A DNA stretch of 64,000 nucleotides, from contig NZ_CP006877.1 of assembly GCF_000816845.1 (NCBI RefSeq), positions 1,369,501-1,433,500 of the forward strand, written 5' to 3'. Shown here piece after piece: positions 16,807 to 27,828 of this stretch. The notes beneath the pieces were generated by a model. That model had not been told where the DNA came from, ran no database searches, and was given only the letters and a program-made list of their open reading frames with translations. How positions within the stretch are numbered: position 1 is the first letter of the stretch; the number at the start of each line of letters is the position of its first letter. The translations under genes and the position numbers were made by a program. Source of the stretch: Rhizobium gallicum bv. gallicum R602sp. Lineage in GTDB: Bacteria > Pseudomonadota > Alphaproteobacteria > Rhizobiales > Rhizobiaceae.

Positions 16807-17876
16807 AGAGCGAGCGTGCCCTTATAAACCGTTCCCGGCGCACCTTCTGCGCGGCCGATCATCCGGCCGAGCGTGATGATCTTCTCGCCTTCCGATTCCA
16901 GGACGACGGTCACCGCAGCGGCATTTTCAGCCGAGACGACGGCGATCATGCCGACTCCGCAGTTGAAGGTGCGCAGCATTTCCTTCGCCTCGACGCCGCC
17001 CGTCTTGGCAAGCCAGGAGAAGACCGGCGGAACCTTGACCGCGGCAAGATCGATCTCGGCGGCAAGATGCTTCGGCAGCACGCGCGGGATATTTTCGGGG
17101 AAGCCGCCGCCGGTGATGTGCGCGAGCGCCTTGACGGCGCCGGTTTCGCGGATCGCCTTCAGAAGCGGCTTCACATAAATGCGGGTCGGCGTCAGCAGCG
17201 CTTCGCCGAGAGCCGTGCCTTCGGCGAAAGGCGCCGGCGCCTCCCAGCCGAGACCCGAAAGCTCAACGATCTTGCGCACCAGCGAAAAGCCGTTCGAGTG
17301 AACGCCGGAGGAGGCGAGGCCGAGGATGATATCGCCCTCGGCAATATCGCCTGCAGGCAGAAGCCGGCCGCGCTCGGCGGCGCCAACGGCAAAGCCTGCC
17401 AGATCGTAATCGCCGGAAGAATACATGCCCGGCATTTCCGCCGTCTCGCCACCGATCAATGCACAGCCCGCCTCGCGGCACCCGGCAGCAATACCGCCAA
17501 CGATCGCCGCACCCTGTTCCGGATCGAGCTTGCCGGTCGCGAAATAGTCGAGGAAGAAGAGCGGCTCAGCACCTTGCACGACGAGGTCGTTGACGCACAT
17601 GGCAACGAGGTCGATGCCGACCGTTTCGTGGTAATCCGCGTCGATGGCGATCTTCAGCTTGGTGCCGACGCCGTCATTGGCGGCGACGAGAACCGGATCG
17701 GTGAAGCCGGCGGCCTTGAGATCGAACAGGCCGCCGAAGCCTCCTATTTCGCCATCGGCGCCAGGCCGCCTCGTGGAGCGCACGGCAGGCTTGATCTTCT
17801 CAACCAGAAGATTTCCGGCATCAATATCGACGCCTGCGTCGCTATAGGTCAGGCCGTTTCGTCCAGACTGGCTCAT
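16803..17876 (-). CDS. purM: Phosphoribosylformylglycinamidine cyclo-ligase
   Basis: AIR synthetase; closes the imidazole ring in purine synthesis using ATP. 357 residues, normal length. Family markers: [14 protein letters not shown], the ATP-binding [35 protein letters not shown] and [13 protein letters not shown]. First gene of a purM-purN operon that diverges from the AI-2E transporter gene. Confidence 0.97.
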   Translation of the reverse strand: MSQSGRNGLTYSDAGVDIDAGNLLVEKIKPAVRSTRRPGADGEIGGFGGLFDLKAAGFTDPVLVAANDGVGTKLKIAIDADYHETVGIDLVAMCVNDLVVQGAEPLFFLDYFATGKLDPEQGAAIVGGIAAGCREAGCALIGGETAEMPGMYSSGDYDLAGFAVGAAERGRLLPAGDIAEGDIILGLASSGVHSNGFSLVRKIVELSGLGWEAPAPFAEGTALGEALLTPTRIYVKPLLKAIRETGAVKALAHITGGGFPENIPRVLPKHLAAEIDLAAVKVPPVFSWLAKTGGVEAKEMLRTFNCGVGMIAVVSAENAAAVTVVLESEGEKIITLGRMIGRAEGAPGTVYKGTLAL

Positions 17877-18114
17877 GCTGATCTCCGATGGCTGGTTCGG
17901 GCGGTATAATGGACCGCGTCACATGCGGGTCGCAATTGCATGAGAGTGCGCTTTATGCAAGGCGGCGATGGAGAAAAGCCCCAATTTCCCGCTCTTTCCA
18001 TAGGGGAGGGTTGGATTTTCCGCCGCAGGGTTGACCATCTTCGGGCCCGCATCCTATGTGCTTCGAGTAGCGGCGCGAAAAGACTGCGTCACGGGCGGAC
18101 GAACGGGGAAAGCG

Positions 18115-19236
18115 ATGCCACATCAGGTCAGTGGAGCAAGTCTCAAACGGCAGGTCTTCTTCTGGCTGGGCGTGCTCGTCTTCTTCATCGTCTTTCTCTA
18201 TATCTTCAGCTCCATCCTGCTGCCCTTTGTCGCCGGCATGGCGATCGCCTATTTCCTTGATCCCGTGGCCGACCGTTTGCAGCGTCTGGGGCTCAGCCGC
18301 CTGATGGCAACAATCGGCATCCTGGTCGCCTTCGTCATCATCTTCGCGCTGGCGCTGATGATCCTCATTCCGGTCCTGATCAATCAGTTCAACGATTTCG
18401 CCCAGCGGCTCCCCGGATATATCAGCCAGCTGCAGGCCTTCATCGCCAATGTACAGGATTCCGTGCTTCCGGGTTGGATCAGGAACCAGCTCGGCACGAT
18501 CAAGGACAATTTCTCCGGCATATTGTCGGAAGGCATGGGCTTCCTGACCGGCCTCTTTGGCCAGATCTGGAATTCCGGCAAGGCCATCGTCGACGTCATC
18601 TCGCTGCTGGTGGTGACGCCGGTCGTTGCTTTTTACATCCTGCTCGACTGGGACCGCATGATTTCCAAGGTCGATCAGTGGATTCCGCGCGATTATGTCC
18701 GCGACGTTCGCCAGATCGCTCATGAGATCGATCAGGCGATCGCCGGCTTCATTCGCGGGCAGGGCTCTCTCTGCCTGATCCTCGGAATCTACTACGCCGT
18801 CGGTCTGTCGCTCGTCGGCTTGAACTTCGGCCTGCTCATCGGACTCTTTGCCGGCATGATAAGCTTCATCCCCTATGTCGGCTCGCTGGTCGGGCTGGTC
18901 CTTGCGGTCGGCGTGGCGCTCGTTCAGTTCTGGCCGGATTATCTCTGGGTCGGCGCCGTGCTCGTTGTGTTCTTCAGCGGCCAGTTCCTGGAAGGCAATA
19001 TCCTGCAGCCAAAACTCGTCGGCCACAGCGTCGGACTTCACCCGGTCTGGCTGATGTTCGCGCTCTTTGCGTTCGGCGCGCTCTTCGGCTTCGTCGGCCT
19101 GCTCGTTGCCGTGCCGGCGGCTGCCGCCGTCGGCGTCCTTGTCCGCTTTGCACTCTCGCGCTACCTTCAGAGCGATCTTTATGCGGGCCGTTCGCAACCT
19201 GCCGACGCCCGGAAGACAAAAGCCGATTCCAAATGA
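18115..19236 (+). CDS. AI-2E family transporter (PerM-like)
   Basis: 373 residues from the ATG at 18115 with about seven or eight hydrophobic segments. Family marks are PFVAGMAIAYFLDPVADRL near the start, the SKVDQWIPRDY loop, GQGSLCLILGIYYAVGLSL, FIPYVGSLVG and GNILQPKLVGHSVGLHP. The family includes exporters and antiporters, so the AI-2 label need not hold here. The stop overlaps hdaA by four bases, a linkage seen widely in rhizobia. Confidence 0.88.
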   Translation: MPHQVSGASLKRQVFFWLGVLVFFIVFLYIFSSILLPFVAGMAIAYFLDPVADRLQRLGLSRLMATIGILVAFVIIFALALMILIPVLINQFNDFAQRLPGYISQLQAFIANVQDSVLPGWIRNQLGTIKDNFSGILSEGMGFLTGLFGQIWNSGKAIVDVISLLVVTPVVAFYILLDWDRMISKVDQWIPRDYVRDVRQIAHEIDQAIAGFIRGQGSLCLILGIYYAVGLSLVGLNFGLLIGLFAGMISFIPYVGSLVGLVLAVGVALVQFWPDYLWVGAVLVVFFSGQFLEGNILQPKLVGHSVGLHPVWLMFALFAFGALFGFVGLLVAVPAAAAVGVLVRFALSRYLQSDLYAGRSQPADARKTKADSK

Positions 19237-19931
19237 ACGACGTGAAGCGCAAGGCGGGGGAACAGCTCCCGCTGGTCTTTTCCCATGATGCGGCAAGCGG
19301 CCGAGACGACCTGCTGGTCTCCGACCGGCTGAGCGCTGCGGTGACCATCATCGACGCGTGGCCGCAATGGCCGTCGCCGGTCGTCATTCTGGCCGGGCCT
19401 GTCGGTTCCGGAAAGTCGCATCTTGCAAGCATCTGGAAAGAGCATAGCGGTGCCGTCGGCATCCATCCGAAGCGAGGATCGGATACCGCCGTTACTGCGG
19501 CAAACGGGCCTGTCCTTTTCGAGGATGTCGACCGCCTCGGCTTCGATGACACCGAACTTTTTCACGTCATCAACAGCGTGCGCGAAAACGGCAACAGCCT
19601 GTTGATGACGAGCCGCCTGTGGCCGATGTCGTGGCCGGTTGAGCTTCCCGACCTGCGCTCGAGGCTCAAGGCTGCGACCGTCGTCGAAATCGGCGAGCCG
19701 GACGAGGAACTGCTGTCGCAGGTTATCGTCAAGCTCTTCTCCGACCGGCAGCTTAATATAGATGACAAACTCGTCCTTTATATCGTGAACCGGATGGAGC
19801 GGTCGCTAAACGCGGCCCAGACGATCGTCGAAAGGCTCGACCGGCTGGCCCTTGCGCGGGGCACGAAAATCACCCGGTCTCTCGCTGCCGAAGTGTTGAA
19901 TGAATTGGGTAATTCGGCGTCGTCCGATTGA
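19233..19931 (+). CDS. hdaA: DnaA inactivator HdaA (Hda-like)
   Basis: 232-residue AAA+ protein of the regulatory inactivation of DnaA pathway. The N-terminal clamp-binding motif QLPLVF (residues 11-16) would bind DnaN. A P-loop GPVGSGKS (55-62) and the Walker B region VLFEDVDRLGF follow, and no DnaA domain IV is present. It thus links replication-clamp loading to ATP hydrolysis by DnaA. It is coupled to the upstream transporter gene and lies ahead of ppk. Confidence 0.92.
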   Translation: MNDVKRKAGEQLPLVFSHDAASGRDDLLVSDRLSAAVTIIDAWPQWPSPVVILAGPVGSGKSHLASIWKEHSGAVGIHPKRGSDTAVTAANGPVLFEDVDRLGFDDTELFHVINSVRENGNSLLMTSRLWPMSWPVELPDLRSRLKAATVVEIGEPDEELLSQVIVKLFSDRQLNIDDKLVLYIVNRMERSLNAAQTIVERLDRLALARGTKITRSLAAEVLNELGNSASSD

Positions 19932-19996
19932 CTGTCACAGTTCCGTCGTGAAACTGATATACTGCGCATGGACGAGTAAAACGGGGTGATCGGAAC

Positions 19997-22201
19997 ATGG
20001 ACAGTGCGGTAGCAGAGCATCAGGAACCCATTCCGCAAACAGCGGCAGCAGTCCTGCCGCTGGAAGACCTGCTCGCTAGTCCCGAACGTTTCATCAACCG
20101 TGAATTTTCCTGGCTGCAGTTCAACCGTCGCGTTCTCGAGGAAACGCTGAACACTGAGCACCCGCTGCTCGAGCGCGTCCGTTTCCTGTCGATTTCCGCA
20201 GCCAATCTCGACGAATTCTTCATGGTGCGCGTCGCGGGCCTCGAAGGCCAGGTACGCCAGAACATCGTGGTTCGCACGCCGGACGGGAAGACGCCCGCCG
20301 AACAGCTCGATGCAATCCTGCAGGAGATCGACAATCTGCAGATGGAGCAGCAGGCTTCGCTTGCCGTCCTGCAGCAGTATCTCGCGAAGGAAGACATCCT
20401 GTTCGTCCGTCCCGGCGCTCTCAGCGACGCCGACCGGCAGTGGCTGGCCGCAGAGTTCGAGCAGGCGATCTTTCCGGTTTTGACGCCACTGTCGATCGAC
20501 CCGGCTCACCCGTTCCCGTTCATCCCGAACCTCGGTTTCTCGATCGGCCTGCAGCTTACCAGCAAGCACGGGCGCGAGCCGATGACGGCGCTGCTTCGCC
20601 TGCCGCCTGCGCTCGATCGCTTCGTGCGCTTGCCGGATGACGCCGGCACGATCCGCTATATCACGCTGGAGGATGTCGCGAACATCTTCATTCACCGGCT
20701 CTATCCCGGTTACGAGGTGCAGGGCTCCGGTACATTTCGCCTCATCCGCGACAGCGATATCGAAGTAGAGGAAGAAGCCGAAGACCTCGTGCGCTTCTTT
20801 GAAACCGCGTTGAAGCGCCGCCGCCGCGGCAAGGTGATCCGCATCGAGACGGATTCCGAGATGCCGGCATCGCTGCGCCAGTTCGTAGTGCAGGCGTTGA
20901 ACGTTCCAGACAATCGCGTCGCCGTTTTGCCGGGCCTGCTCGCGCTCAATACGGTCTCCGAGATCACCAAGGCGCCGCGCGACGACCTTCGGTTTCCGCC
21001 CTACAATGCGCGATTTCCCGAACGCGTTCGCGAGCATGCCGGAGACTGCTTCGCGGCCATTCGCGAAAAGGACATGGTGGTTCATCACCCCTACGAGTCT
21101 TTCGACGTGGTGGTCCAGTTTCTTCTCCAGGCTGCGCGCGATCCTGATGTTCTGGCGATAAAGCAGACCCTTTACCGCACTTCGAACGACAGCCCGATCG
21201 TCCGGGCTCTCATCGATGCTGCCGAAGCCGGCAAGTCGGTGACGGCCCTCGTCGAGCTCAAGGCCCGTTTCGACGAAGAGGCCAACATCCGTTGGGCACG
21301 CGACCTCGAACGCGCCGGCGTGCAGGTCGTCTTCGGCTTCATCGAGCTCAAGACACACGCAAAGATGTCGTTGGTCGTTCGCCGCGAGGAGGGCAGACTC
21401 CGCAGCTACTGCCACCTTGGCACCGGCAACTACCATCCGGTCACCGCGAAGATCTATACCGACCTCTCGTTCTTCACCTGCAATCAGGTGATCGCCCACG
21501 ATATGGCGAACATCTTCAACTTCATCACCGGCTACGGCGAACCGGAGGAGAGCATGAAGCTCGCCGTTTCGCCTTATACGCTGCGCTCGCGCATCCTCCG
21601 TCACATCGACGAGGAGATCAAACATGCCAAGAACGGTGCGCCAGCAGCGATCTGGATGAAGATGAACTCGCTCGTCGATCCGGAGATTATCGACGCCCTC
21701 TATACGGCAAGCCGGGCAGGCGTTGAGATCGATCTGGTCATTCGCGGTATCTGCTGCCTACGCCCGCAGGTGCCGGGCCTCTCCGACAATATTCGCGTCA
21801 AGTCGATCGTCGGCCGTTTCCTGGAGCACAGCCGCATCTTCTGCTTCGGGAATGGACATGGCCTGCCCTCCGACAAGGCGCTCGTCTATATCGGCTCCGC
21901 CGACATGATGCCAAGAAACCTCGACCGCCGCGTCGAGACGCTCGTCCCGCTCATCAATCCGACTGTGCACGAGCAGGTTTTGTCCCAGATCATGCTAGGC
22001 AATATCATTGACAATCAGCAGAGCTACGAGATATTGCCCGACGGCACGTCTCGGCGCATGGAAGTGCGCAAAGGCGAAGAGCCGTTCAATGCGCAGCAGT
22101 ATTTCATGACCAATCCCAGCCTTTCCGGCCGTGGTGAAGCCCTGAAATCCAGTGCGCCCAAGCTGATCGCCGGCCTGCTTTCCGGCTGGACCAAGAGATA
22201 A
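19997..22201 (+). CDS. ppk: Polyphosphate kinase 1
   Basis: Makes polyphosphate reversibly from ATP through a phosphohistidine. 734 residues. The N-terminal domain carries [18 protein letters not shown], and the catalytic domains carry LFYRTS-like [25 protein letters not shown], and the active-site histidines in [11 protein letters not shown]. ppx follows 12 bases after the stop, so synthesis and breakdown of polyphosphate are co-expressed. Confidence 0.97.
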   Translation: MDSAVAEHQEPIPQTAAAVLPLEDLLASPERFINREFSWLQFNRRVLEETLNTEHPLLERVRFLSISAANLDEFFMVRVAGLEGQVRQNIVVRTPDGKTPAEQLDAILQEIDNLQMEQQASLAVLQQYLAKEDILFVRPGALSDADRQWLAAEFEQAIFPVLTPLSIDPAHPFPFIPNLGFSIGLQLTSKHGREPMTALLRLPPALDRFVRLPDDAGTIRYITLEDVANIFIHRLYPGYEVQGSGTFRLIRDSDIEVEEEAEDLVRFFETALKRRRRGKVIRIETDSEMPASLRQFVVQALNVPDNRVAVLPGLLALNTVSEITKAPRDDLRFPPYNARFPERVREHAGDCFAAIREKDMVVHHPYESFDVVVQFLLQAARDPDVLAIKQTLYRTSNDSPIVRALIDAAEAGKSVTALVELKARFDEEANIRWARDLERAGVQVVFGFIELKTHAKMSLVVRREEGRLRSYCHLGTGNYHPVTAKIYTDLSFFTCNQVIAHDMANIFNFITGYGEPEESMKLAVSPYTLRSRILRHIDEEIKHAKNGAPAAIWMKMNSLVDPEIIDALYTASRAGVEIDLVIRGICCLRPQVPGLSDNIRVKSIVGRFLEHSRIFCFGNGHGLPSDKALVYIGSADMMPRNLDRRVETLVPLINPTVHEQVLSQIMLGNIIDNQQSYEILPDGTSRRMEVRKGEEPFNAQQYFMTNPSLSGRGEALKSSAPKLIAGLLSGWTKR

Positions 22202-22213
22202 AACTGGACCTGC

Positions 22214-23737
22214 ATGGTTGAATCAGAAGCCCAGGGGCGCCTTCCAGGGATTGCTCCGGTCTCCGTCGTCGATATCGGGTCGAATTCGATCCGCGTGGTG
22301 ATCTACGAAGGCATGTCCCGGTCGCCGGCGATCCTTTTCAACGAAAAGGTGCTTTGCGGCCTCGGTAAGGGCATCGCGCTGAACGGCAGGATGGATGAGG
22401 AAAGCGTCGCCCGCGCGCTGGCCGCCCTGCATCGTTTCAAGGCCCTTTCCGACCAGGCCCGCGCGGCGACCATGTATGTGCTGGCGACGGCTGCCGCGCG
22501 CGAAGCCTCCAACGGGCCCGATTTCATCCACCAAGCCGAGACGATCCTCCAGCGCAAGGTTCGCGTGCTTTCCGGCGAGGAGGAGGCGAAGTTTTCCGCG
22601 CTCGGCGTCATCAGCGGCTTCTTCCATCCGGACGGCATCGCGGGCGACCTCGGCGGCGGCTCGCTGGAACTCATCGACATCAAGGAGCGCGAGATCGGCA
22701 GGGGGATCACCCTGCCGCTTGGAGGGCTTCGCCTTTCGGAATATGCCGGCGGCTCCCTCCCAAAAGCCCGCACTTTCGCTCGCAAGCATGTTCGAAGCGC
22801 CACGAAAATCCTGGAAAAGGGGGCCGGGCGAACCTTCTACGCGGTTGGTGGCACCTGGCGTAACATCGCCAAGCTGCACATGGAACTTACCCAATATCCG
22901 CTTCACATGATGCAGGGCTATGAGGTCTCTCTCGAAGCGATGATGCAGTTCCTCGACCAGGTGGAAGTAGCCAGGGACTCCAAGGATCCGGCCTTCCAGG
23001 CGGTCTCGAAGCATCGCCGTGCGTTGCTGCCCTTCGGCGCCGTTGCCATGAAGGAAGTGTTGAGCGCGATGAATCCCGGTGTCATTTCCTTCTCGGCGCA
23101 GGGCGTTCGCGAAGGCTATCTCTACTCGCTGCTGTCGGAGGGCGAGCGGCGCGCCGATCCGCTGCTTTCAGCGGCCGGCGAGCTTGCCATCCTGCGCGCG
23201 CGTTCTCCTGAGCATGCGCGCGAGCTTGCGCGATGGACCGGCTTCATGATGCCGTATTTCGGCGTTGTGGAAACGGAAGAGGAAGCCCGCTACCGCCAGG
23301 CGGCGTGCCTGCTCGCCGACATCAGCTGGCGCGCGCATCCGGACTACCGCGGCCTGCAGGCGCTGAACCTGATTGCCCATTCCTCCTTCGTCGGGATCAG
23401 CCATCCCGGCCGGGCCTTTATCGCGCTCGCCAATTACTACCGCTTCCAAGGCCTACATGACGACGGCTCGACGGCACCGCTCGCCACGATCGCCGGCCCG
23501 CAATATGTCGAGCGCGCCAAGCTGCTCGGCGGCATGCTGCGCGTCGTCTATCTCTTCTCGGCCTCCATGCCGGGCCTGGTGAAGAATCTGACATTCCGCA
23601 AGTCCTCCAATCCAAGCATCGACCTCGAATTCGTCGTGCCATCGGAATATCGCGACTTCGCGGGAGAACGCCTCGACGGCCGCCTGCAGCAGCTCTCGCG
23701 GCTGACGAACAGGCGGCTGGCGTTCAGGTTCGAGTAG
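22214..23737 (+). CDS. ppx: Exopolyphosphatase
   Basis: 507-residue Ppx/GppA phosphatase. The two ASKHA phosphate loops are visible as VVDIGSNSIRVVIYE near residue 18 and GDLGGGSLELIDI near residue 150; the acid EEEAKFSALGV lies between them. A C-terminal HD-like helical region follows. It removes phosphate from polyphosphate chain ends or from pppGpp. It is second in the ppk-ppx operon. Confidence 0.95.
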   Translation: MVESEAQGRLPGIAPVSVVDIGSNSIRVVIYEGMSRSPAILFNEKVLCGLGKGIALNGRMDEESVARALAALHRFKALSDQARAATMYVLATAAAREASNGPDFIHQAETILQRKVRVLSGEEEAKFSALGVISGFFHPDGIAGDLGGGSLELIDIKEREIGRGITLPLGGLRLSEYAGGSLPKARTFARKHVRSATKILEKGAGRTFYAVGGTWRNIAKLHMELTQYPLHMMQGYEVSLEAMMQFLDQVEVARDSKDPAFQAVSKHRRALLPFGAVAMKEVLSAMNPGVISFSAQGVREGYLYSLLSEGERRADPLLSAAGELAILRARSPEHARELARWTGFMMPYFGVVETEEEARYRQAACLLADISWRAHPDYRGLQALNLIAHSSFVGISHPGRAFIALANYYRFQGLHDDGSTAPLATIAGPQYVERAKLLGGMLRVVYLFSASMPGLVKNLTFRKSSNPSIDLEFVVPSEYRDFAGERLDGRLQQLSRLTNRRLAFRFE

Positions 23738-24010
23738 GGGGCATTCGTGGTTTTTGTTCTGCGGTGGAACGCCCCTTGAACACCGTCATTCCTGTGCTCA
23801 GAATCCAGCCACGGCGAATAACTCTCCCGCAAATCAAAATGAGCCTCCCGCGCCTCAAGGACTTTGGCGCACCGGATTCCGTGGCAGACACAGGCATGAG
23901 GCGGGAGAACGAAAAAACGGTCTGCCGAGCAACGCCTCATCCGCAGTCAGCCGCAAGGAAGGGGACGATAGCACTCACGCGCCACCCTCTCCATCCCCAA
24001 GAGCGTCTGT
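23738..24010. repeat. Intergenic region with dispersed-repeat fragment
   Basis: 273 bases between the convergent ppx and phytase-like genes. On the reverse strand the sequence around 23790-23815 reads as the 'CTGGATTC...CACAGGAATGACGG' type of fragment seen repeatedly between genes in rhizobia. No credible start with ribosome site, no RNA gene and no clear terminator were found. Confidence 0.35.
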
Positions 24011-25369
24011 CTATTTCGCACTCAAAAAATCACCCACTTCCAGCAGGCTGAACTCGTTGTCATCTGCCTTGTCGACGGCGCGGCCGGCGGAGAAGGGAAG
24101 GTTGTTGTCGTTGCCGACGATGATATGCGTGGCATCGACGCGGTCGACATTCTCGATCGTCACGAAGGGCATGTCGTAGAAGCCTTCGCGGCCGCCCTGT
24201 TTCTTCTTGTTGTCCGGGTCTTCGATGCGCATCAGGTCGATGTAACCGATCTTGCGCACGCCCTTGCCGGCGTTGGCGTCGTCGAGCTCGATTTTGTAGA
24301 TGCGCTTGAACTCCGCCGGAGCTTGGAAGCAGTCCGGCTTGGGCTCCTTGGGATCGGCACAGACCTTGTCCTTCGTACCGGCGCCATTATCGCGCTCGAT
24401 GACGAGGGCGGTCGTGTCGTCCAGCATGTTGAAGTCGCCGATCGCCGCACCCTTGTCCTCGAATGGATAGAACCAGCTGCGGCCCGTCCATTTCTTGGAG
24501 GTCACGTCGAACTCGATGACGCGGATGGCGGTGTGGCCGTCAACGGATTCCATCTTGCCGTCATCCCGATAGAGCGCGCCTTCCAGAAGGCCGTAAAGCT
24601 TGGTTCCGTCCTTCGACATGGCAAGACCTTCGAAGCCACCGGAGCGCTTGAGGTTGAAGGCAGGCATCTTGGCGGCCGGATTTGCCGGAACCGAGAGCAG
24701 CGGGTTGTCGGGCGACATCACCAGCTTGCCATCGGCCGTGGTGGCGATCACGTCGGTCAACCGGCCTTCGGTATCGACTTTCAAAAGATAGGGACCGAAC
24801 TCATCGCCGAGCCAGAAGCCGTCGGCGACCGGCTGGATGGATTCGATGTCGAAATCCCCGCCGGTCAGATAGCGTTTTTCGGCACCTTCGAGAGTAATCG
24901 GGAAGGGCGCGATCTTGTTCGGATCGGAGAGGAAGATATTCTTGACGACGTCGGCCTTGCCGGTCGTCCAGTCGAATTTCATCTGGTGCAGGAAGAGCAT
25001 GGCGTCGCTGGAGTTGCCCTTGGTGCCGAAACCGTTGTCGGAGAGCGTCCAGAACGTGCCGTCGTCCATCGTCTTGATGCCGGAAAAGCCTTGGACAGGC
25101 TGGCCGTCGAGCGGCAGCTTGATGTCGGTGATGCGCTGTCCGTCCTTGCCGGGAACGGAGCCGAGCGCTTCAGTGCGCTTGCGGTCCGGGGTGGTGAACT
25201 TGCCGGCGTGCTTCAGGAATTCGGGCGCGTCGACGGGTGCCGGAACCAGCGTGTTGGCAGGCAGGATCGCCTGACCGGCGAGCTTGGCGGGAAAAGCCTG
25301 CTGGTCGGCGGAAGCGGAGGCGGCGACGAGGAAGAAGAGGGAGACGGAACTGAAAAGCGCAGCTTTCAT
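24011..25369 (-). CDS. Esterase-like activity of phytase family protein, secreted
   Basis: 452 residues with a clear signal peptide (MKAALFSSVSLFFLVAASASAD). The mature part is the 'phytase-like' beta-propeller domain: GQPVQGFSGIKTMDDGTFW, LSDNGFGTK, FDIESIQPVADGFWLGDEFG, SGGFEGLAMSKDGTKLYGLL, VIERDNG and HIIVGNDNNLPFS. The family is periplasmic and binds calcium in characterised relatives; enzymatic activity is often assumed but rarely shown. Monocistronic. Confidence 0.88.
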   Translation of the reverse strand: MKAALFSSVSLFFLVAASASADQQAFPAKLAGQAILPANTLVPAPVDAPEFLKHAGKFTTPDRKRTEALGSVPGKDGQRITDIKLPLDGQPVQGFSGIKTMDDGTFWTLSDNGFGTKGNSSDAMLFLHQMKFDWTTGKADVVKNIFLSDPNKIAPFPITLEGAEKRYLTGGDFDIESIQPVADGFWLGDEFGPYLLKVDTEGRLTDVIATTADGKLVMSPDNPLLSVPANPAAKMPAFNLKRSGGFEGLAMSKDGTKLYGLLEGALYRDDGKMESVDGHTAIRVIEFDVTSKKWTGRSWFYPFEDKGAAIGDFNMLDDTTALVIERDNGAGTKDKVCADPKEPKPDCFQAPAEFKRIYKIELDDANAGKGVRKIGYIDLMRIEDPDNKKKQGGREGFYDMPFVTIENVDRVDATHIIVGNDNNLPFSAGRAVDKADDNEFSLLEVGDFLSAK

Positions 25370-25424
25370 GGAAACCTCCAGTAAAATGAAATGGCGGTTT
25401 CGCTTAGCAGTCCATTGATGGCGA

Positions 25425-26489
25425 CTAATTGAAGGTTGAATGAAGCTTTGGTGACGCTGCCGACTTGGGCAGGGCCTGTGCCAGCGTCATGACACCGAGT
25501 CCCTGGCCCCGGCCCTTGAGCGCATGAACACCCAGGTCCTGCGCGCTGATCCTTTCAGGCAGCGTCAGGCGCTGGGCCAGCTCGCTCGAGATCAGCACCG
25601 GCCGGTTCAGTGTCTTGCAAAGGGACTCAAGCCTTGAAGTTGTATTCACAGTGTCGCCGAAATAGGTGATCTTGTGGTGATCGACGCCGATTTCTGCTGT
25701 GATGACAAAGCCGCCATGGAGGGCTGCGCGCAGGCGGGGCACCTGTCCATATTGCTTCAGCCAGCTTTCCGCATCGGCTTCGATATCGTTCAGGATGTCG
25801 AAGATACAGCGCACGCAGCGGCCATCCTTCAGCCCGCGCGCGAGCGGCCAGGTTATGATCGCCGAATCGCCGACGTAATCATCAATCGCCCCCTTGTTCC
25901 GCCGCACGGGTTCGGCAAAAGCGGCGAACAGCGAGTTCAGCAATTGCTGCGCTCGAAGATCTCCGTGCTTTTCGGCAAAAGGGGTCGAATCGACGAGGTC
26001 GATAAAGAGGAAGATGCGTTCTTCCTGGACGGGGGTCCGGTAGCGGCCGGAAAACATGCTGAGAAAAACATCGCGGCCGAGCAGTTCGCGCACGCGCAAC
26101 ACGAAGATGACGACAGCGCAGACCCCCAGCGCATACATGAAGACGTTGAACGGCATCACAAGGATGTTCAAGAGCGACACAGGCTTGATCAGCCCGATCG
26201 CCGACAGCAGCGAGGCGGCCAGCGCGTAGCCGATGTTCATGAGGGCTTCATAAATCAGCAAAGCTGAAATGATGAACGACGCCGTCGGAAGTTTCTGGAG
26301 CCGCCGGTAGAGCGGGCGCAGGAAGGCTCTCCGCTCGAAGGCCAAAATCGGCATGCCGATAAAGACCGCAAAGACCGCGCCGATGATGACCGGTTCATCG
26401 GGATAGATCACCAGGCTATAGGCTACACCGCTTGCAGCCATCACGGCCGTTAAGAGAAGCCAGTTCTGCGCTGGAGAAATCTCTTTCAT
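25425..26489 (-). CDS. Membrane-anchored class III adenylate/guanylate cyclase
   Basis: 354 residues. The first 150 contain about four hydrophobic segments. A class III cyclase catalytic domain follows: metal site FLFIDLVDST, DDYVGDSAIITWP, and the substrate/transition-state region HHKITYFGDTVNTTSRLE. The motif VNTTSR carries the conserved asparagine and arginine. The first metal aspartate (FIDLVDS) and the second (YVGDS) are both present, so the enzyme should be active. The nucleotide (ATP or GTP) cannot be told. Confidence 0.9.
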   Translation of the reverse strand: MKEISPAQNWLLLTAVMAASGVAYSLVIYPDEPVIIGAVFAVFIGMPILAFERRAFLRPLYRRLQKLPTASFIISALLIYEALMNIGYALAASLLSAIGLIKPVSLLNILVMPFNVFMYALGVCAVVIFVLRVRELLGRDVFLSMFSGRYRTPVQEERIFLFIDLVDSTPFAEKHGDLRAQQLLNSLFAAFAEPVRRNKGAIDDYVGDSAIITWPLARGLKDGRCVRCIFDILNDIEADAESWLKQYGQVPRLRAALHGGFVITAEIGVDHHKITYFGDTVNTTSRLESLCKTLNRPVLISSELAQRLTLPERISAQDLGVHALKGRGQGLGVMTLAQALPKSAASPKLHSTFN

Positions 26490-26582
26490 GACATCTGACC
26501 TGTGTTGGCACCGGCGCGCATTTTTCCACGCGAGACGCTTCGGTCAAGCGATTTCGCAAGCCGGCTCAAGGGGCAAGGACCA

Positions 26583-27728
26583 TCAAAGCGAAACGGTATC
26601 GACTTTCTTGCCGACGAAACGAAGCGCGATCTCGCCCTTGATAAGCTGCAGCGCGGGCGCACCGAACAATTCGCGGCGCCAACCGCTGAGTGCCGCCACC
26701 TCCGCCTTCTCGCCGTCCGCGGCAATCTTGTCGAGGTCTTCGCTGTTGGCGATGACTTTCGGCGCGACGCCGTGTTTTTCCGAAATCAGCTTCAACAGTA
26801 CCTTGAGCAATTCCACCGCCGCGGCAGCACCCTCAGGCGCCTGCGTGTGGCGGGGCACATGGGGCATCTCGGCTTTCGGCAGGGCAAGGGCCGCATTGAC
26901 GGCTTCGAGAACCGCCGTACCGGCGGCAGAACGCTCCCATCCCTTCGGGATCGTGCGCAGGCGGCTCAGGGCCTCGGTGTCTTTCGGCTGCTGCTGGGCG
27001 ATCTCGTAGATCGCATCGTCCTTCAATACGCGTGAACGCGGCACGTTGCGGGATCGCGCCTCCCGCTCGCGCCAGGCCGCGACATATTTAACGGTCGCAA
27101 GTTCCTGCGGTTTGCGCAGCCGCATCTTCAAACGTTGCCATGCGTCATCCGGATGCATGTCGTAGGTCTCGCGCGATTCGAGAATATCCATCTCCTCCGA
27201 GAGCCAGGACGAGCGGCCTTCGCGCTCCAGTTCGGCCTTGAGATAAATATAGGCGTCGCGCAGATGTGTGACGTCTGCCAACGCATAATCGAGCTGCTTT
27301 TCGGAAAGCGGCCGGCGGCTCCAGTCGGTGAAGCGGGAGGATTTATCGATTTGCACGCCCTTTGTCCGGCTGATGAGCTGGTCATAGGAAACGCTGTCGC
27401 CGAAGCCGCAGACCATGGCGGCGACCTGCGTGTCGAAGATTGGATGCGGGATCAGCCCGCCGCGATGGAAGATGATTTCGATGTCCTGGCGCGCCGCATG
27501 AAAAACCTTCAGCACATTCGGGTTGGCCATCAACTCGAAAAAGGGTGCAAGGTCTATGCCCTTAGCAAGTGGGTCGATGATGACTTCCGTCGTCAAGCTC
27601 GCCATCTGTATCAGGCAAAGCTCCGGCCAGAATGTCGTCTCACGCAGGAATTCAGTGTCGATTGTAATGAAGTCGGACGTGGCCAGCTCTTTGCAGGCGG
27701 CCGCCAATTCGGCGGTTGTTTCTATCAT
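26583..27728 (-). CDS. rnd: Ribonuclease D
   Basis: 3'-5' exoribonuclease for tRNA maturation. 381 residues. The DEDDy exonuclease starts with D24 and E26 in ITIDTEF, continues with KVFHAARQDIEI and ends with the LDYALADVTHL aspartate block. An HRDC domain follows (KMRLRKPQELATVKYVAAWREREA and ALSRLRTIPKG). It lies alone between the cyclase and a small ORF on the same strand. Confidence 0.95.
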   Translation of the reverse strand: MIETTAELAAACKELATSDFITIDTEFLRETTFWPELCLIQMASLTTEVIIDPLAKGIDLAPFFELMANPNVLKVFHAARQDIEIIFHRGGLIPHPIFDTQVAAMVCGFGDSVSYDQLISRTKGVQIDKSSRFTDWSRRPLSEKQLDYALADVTHLRDAYIYLKAELEREGRSSWLSEEMDILESRETYDMHPDDAWQRLKMRLRKPQELATVKYVAAWREREARSRNVPRSRVLKDDAIYEIAQQQPKDTEALSRLRTIPKGWERSAAGTAVLEAVNAALALPKAEMPHVPRHTQAPEGAAAAVELLKVLLKLISEKHGVAPKVIANSEDLDKIAADGEKAEVAALSGWRRELFGAPALQLIKGEIALRFVGKKVDTVSL

Positions 27729-27828
27729 GTCAATTCATTCGCAAGGAAAAAGGTCGGTTAACCTTCCTTCTCCTTTACGCTCGATATGTCAATACATTGA
27801 AGGTGCCTATGCGGGCGTGGCCGGCGGG

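Noticed and set aside
17953..19296. 447-codon reverse frame opposite the AI-2E transporter
   Set aside because: Charged, repetitive product typical of antisense to a membrane protein gene, with no motif and no ribosome site.
19778..21625. 615-codon reverse frame opposite ppk
   Set aside because: Codon-mirror artefact of the ppk gene. ppk itself has all catalytic residues.
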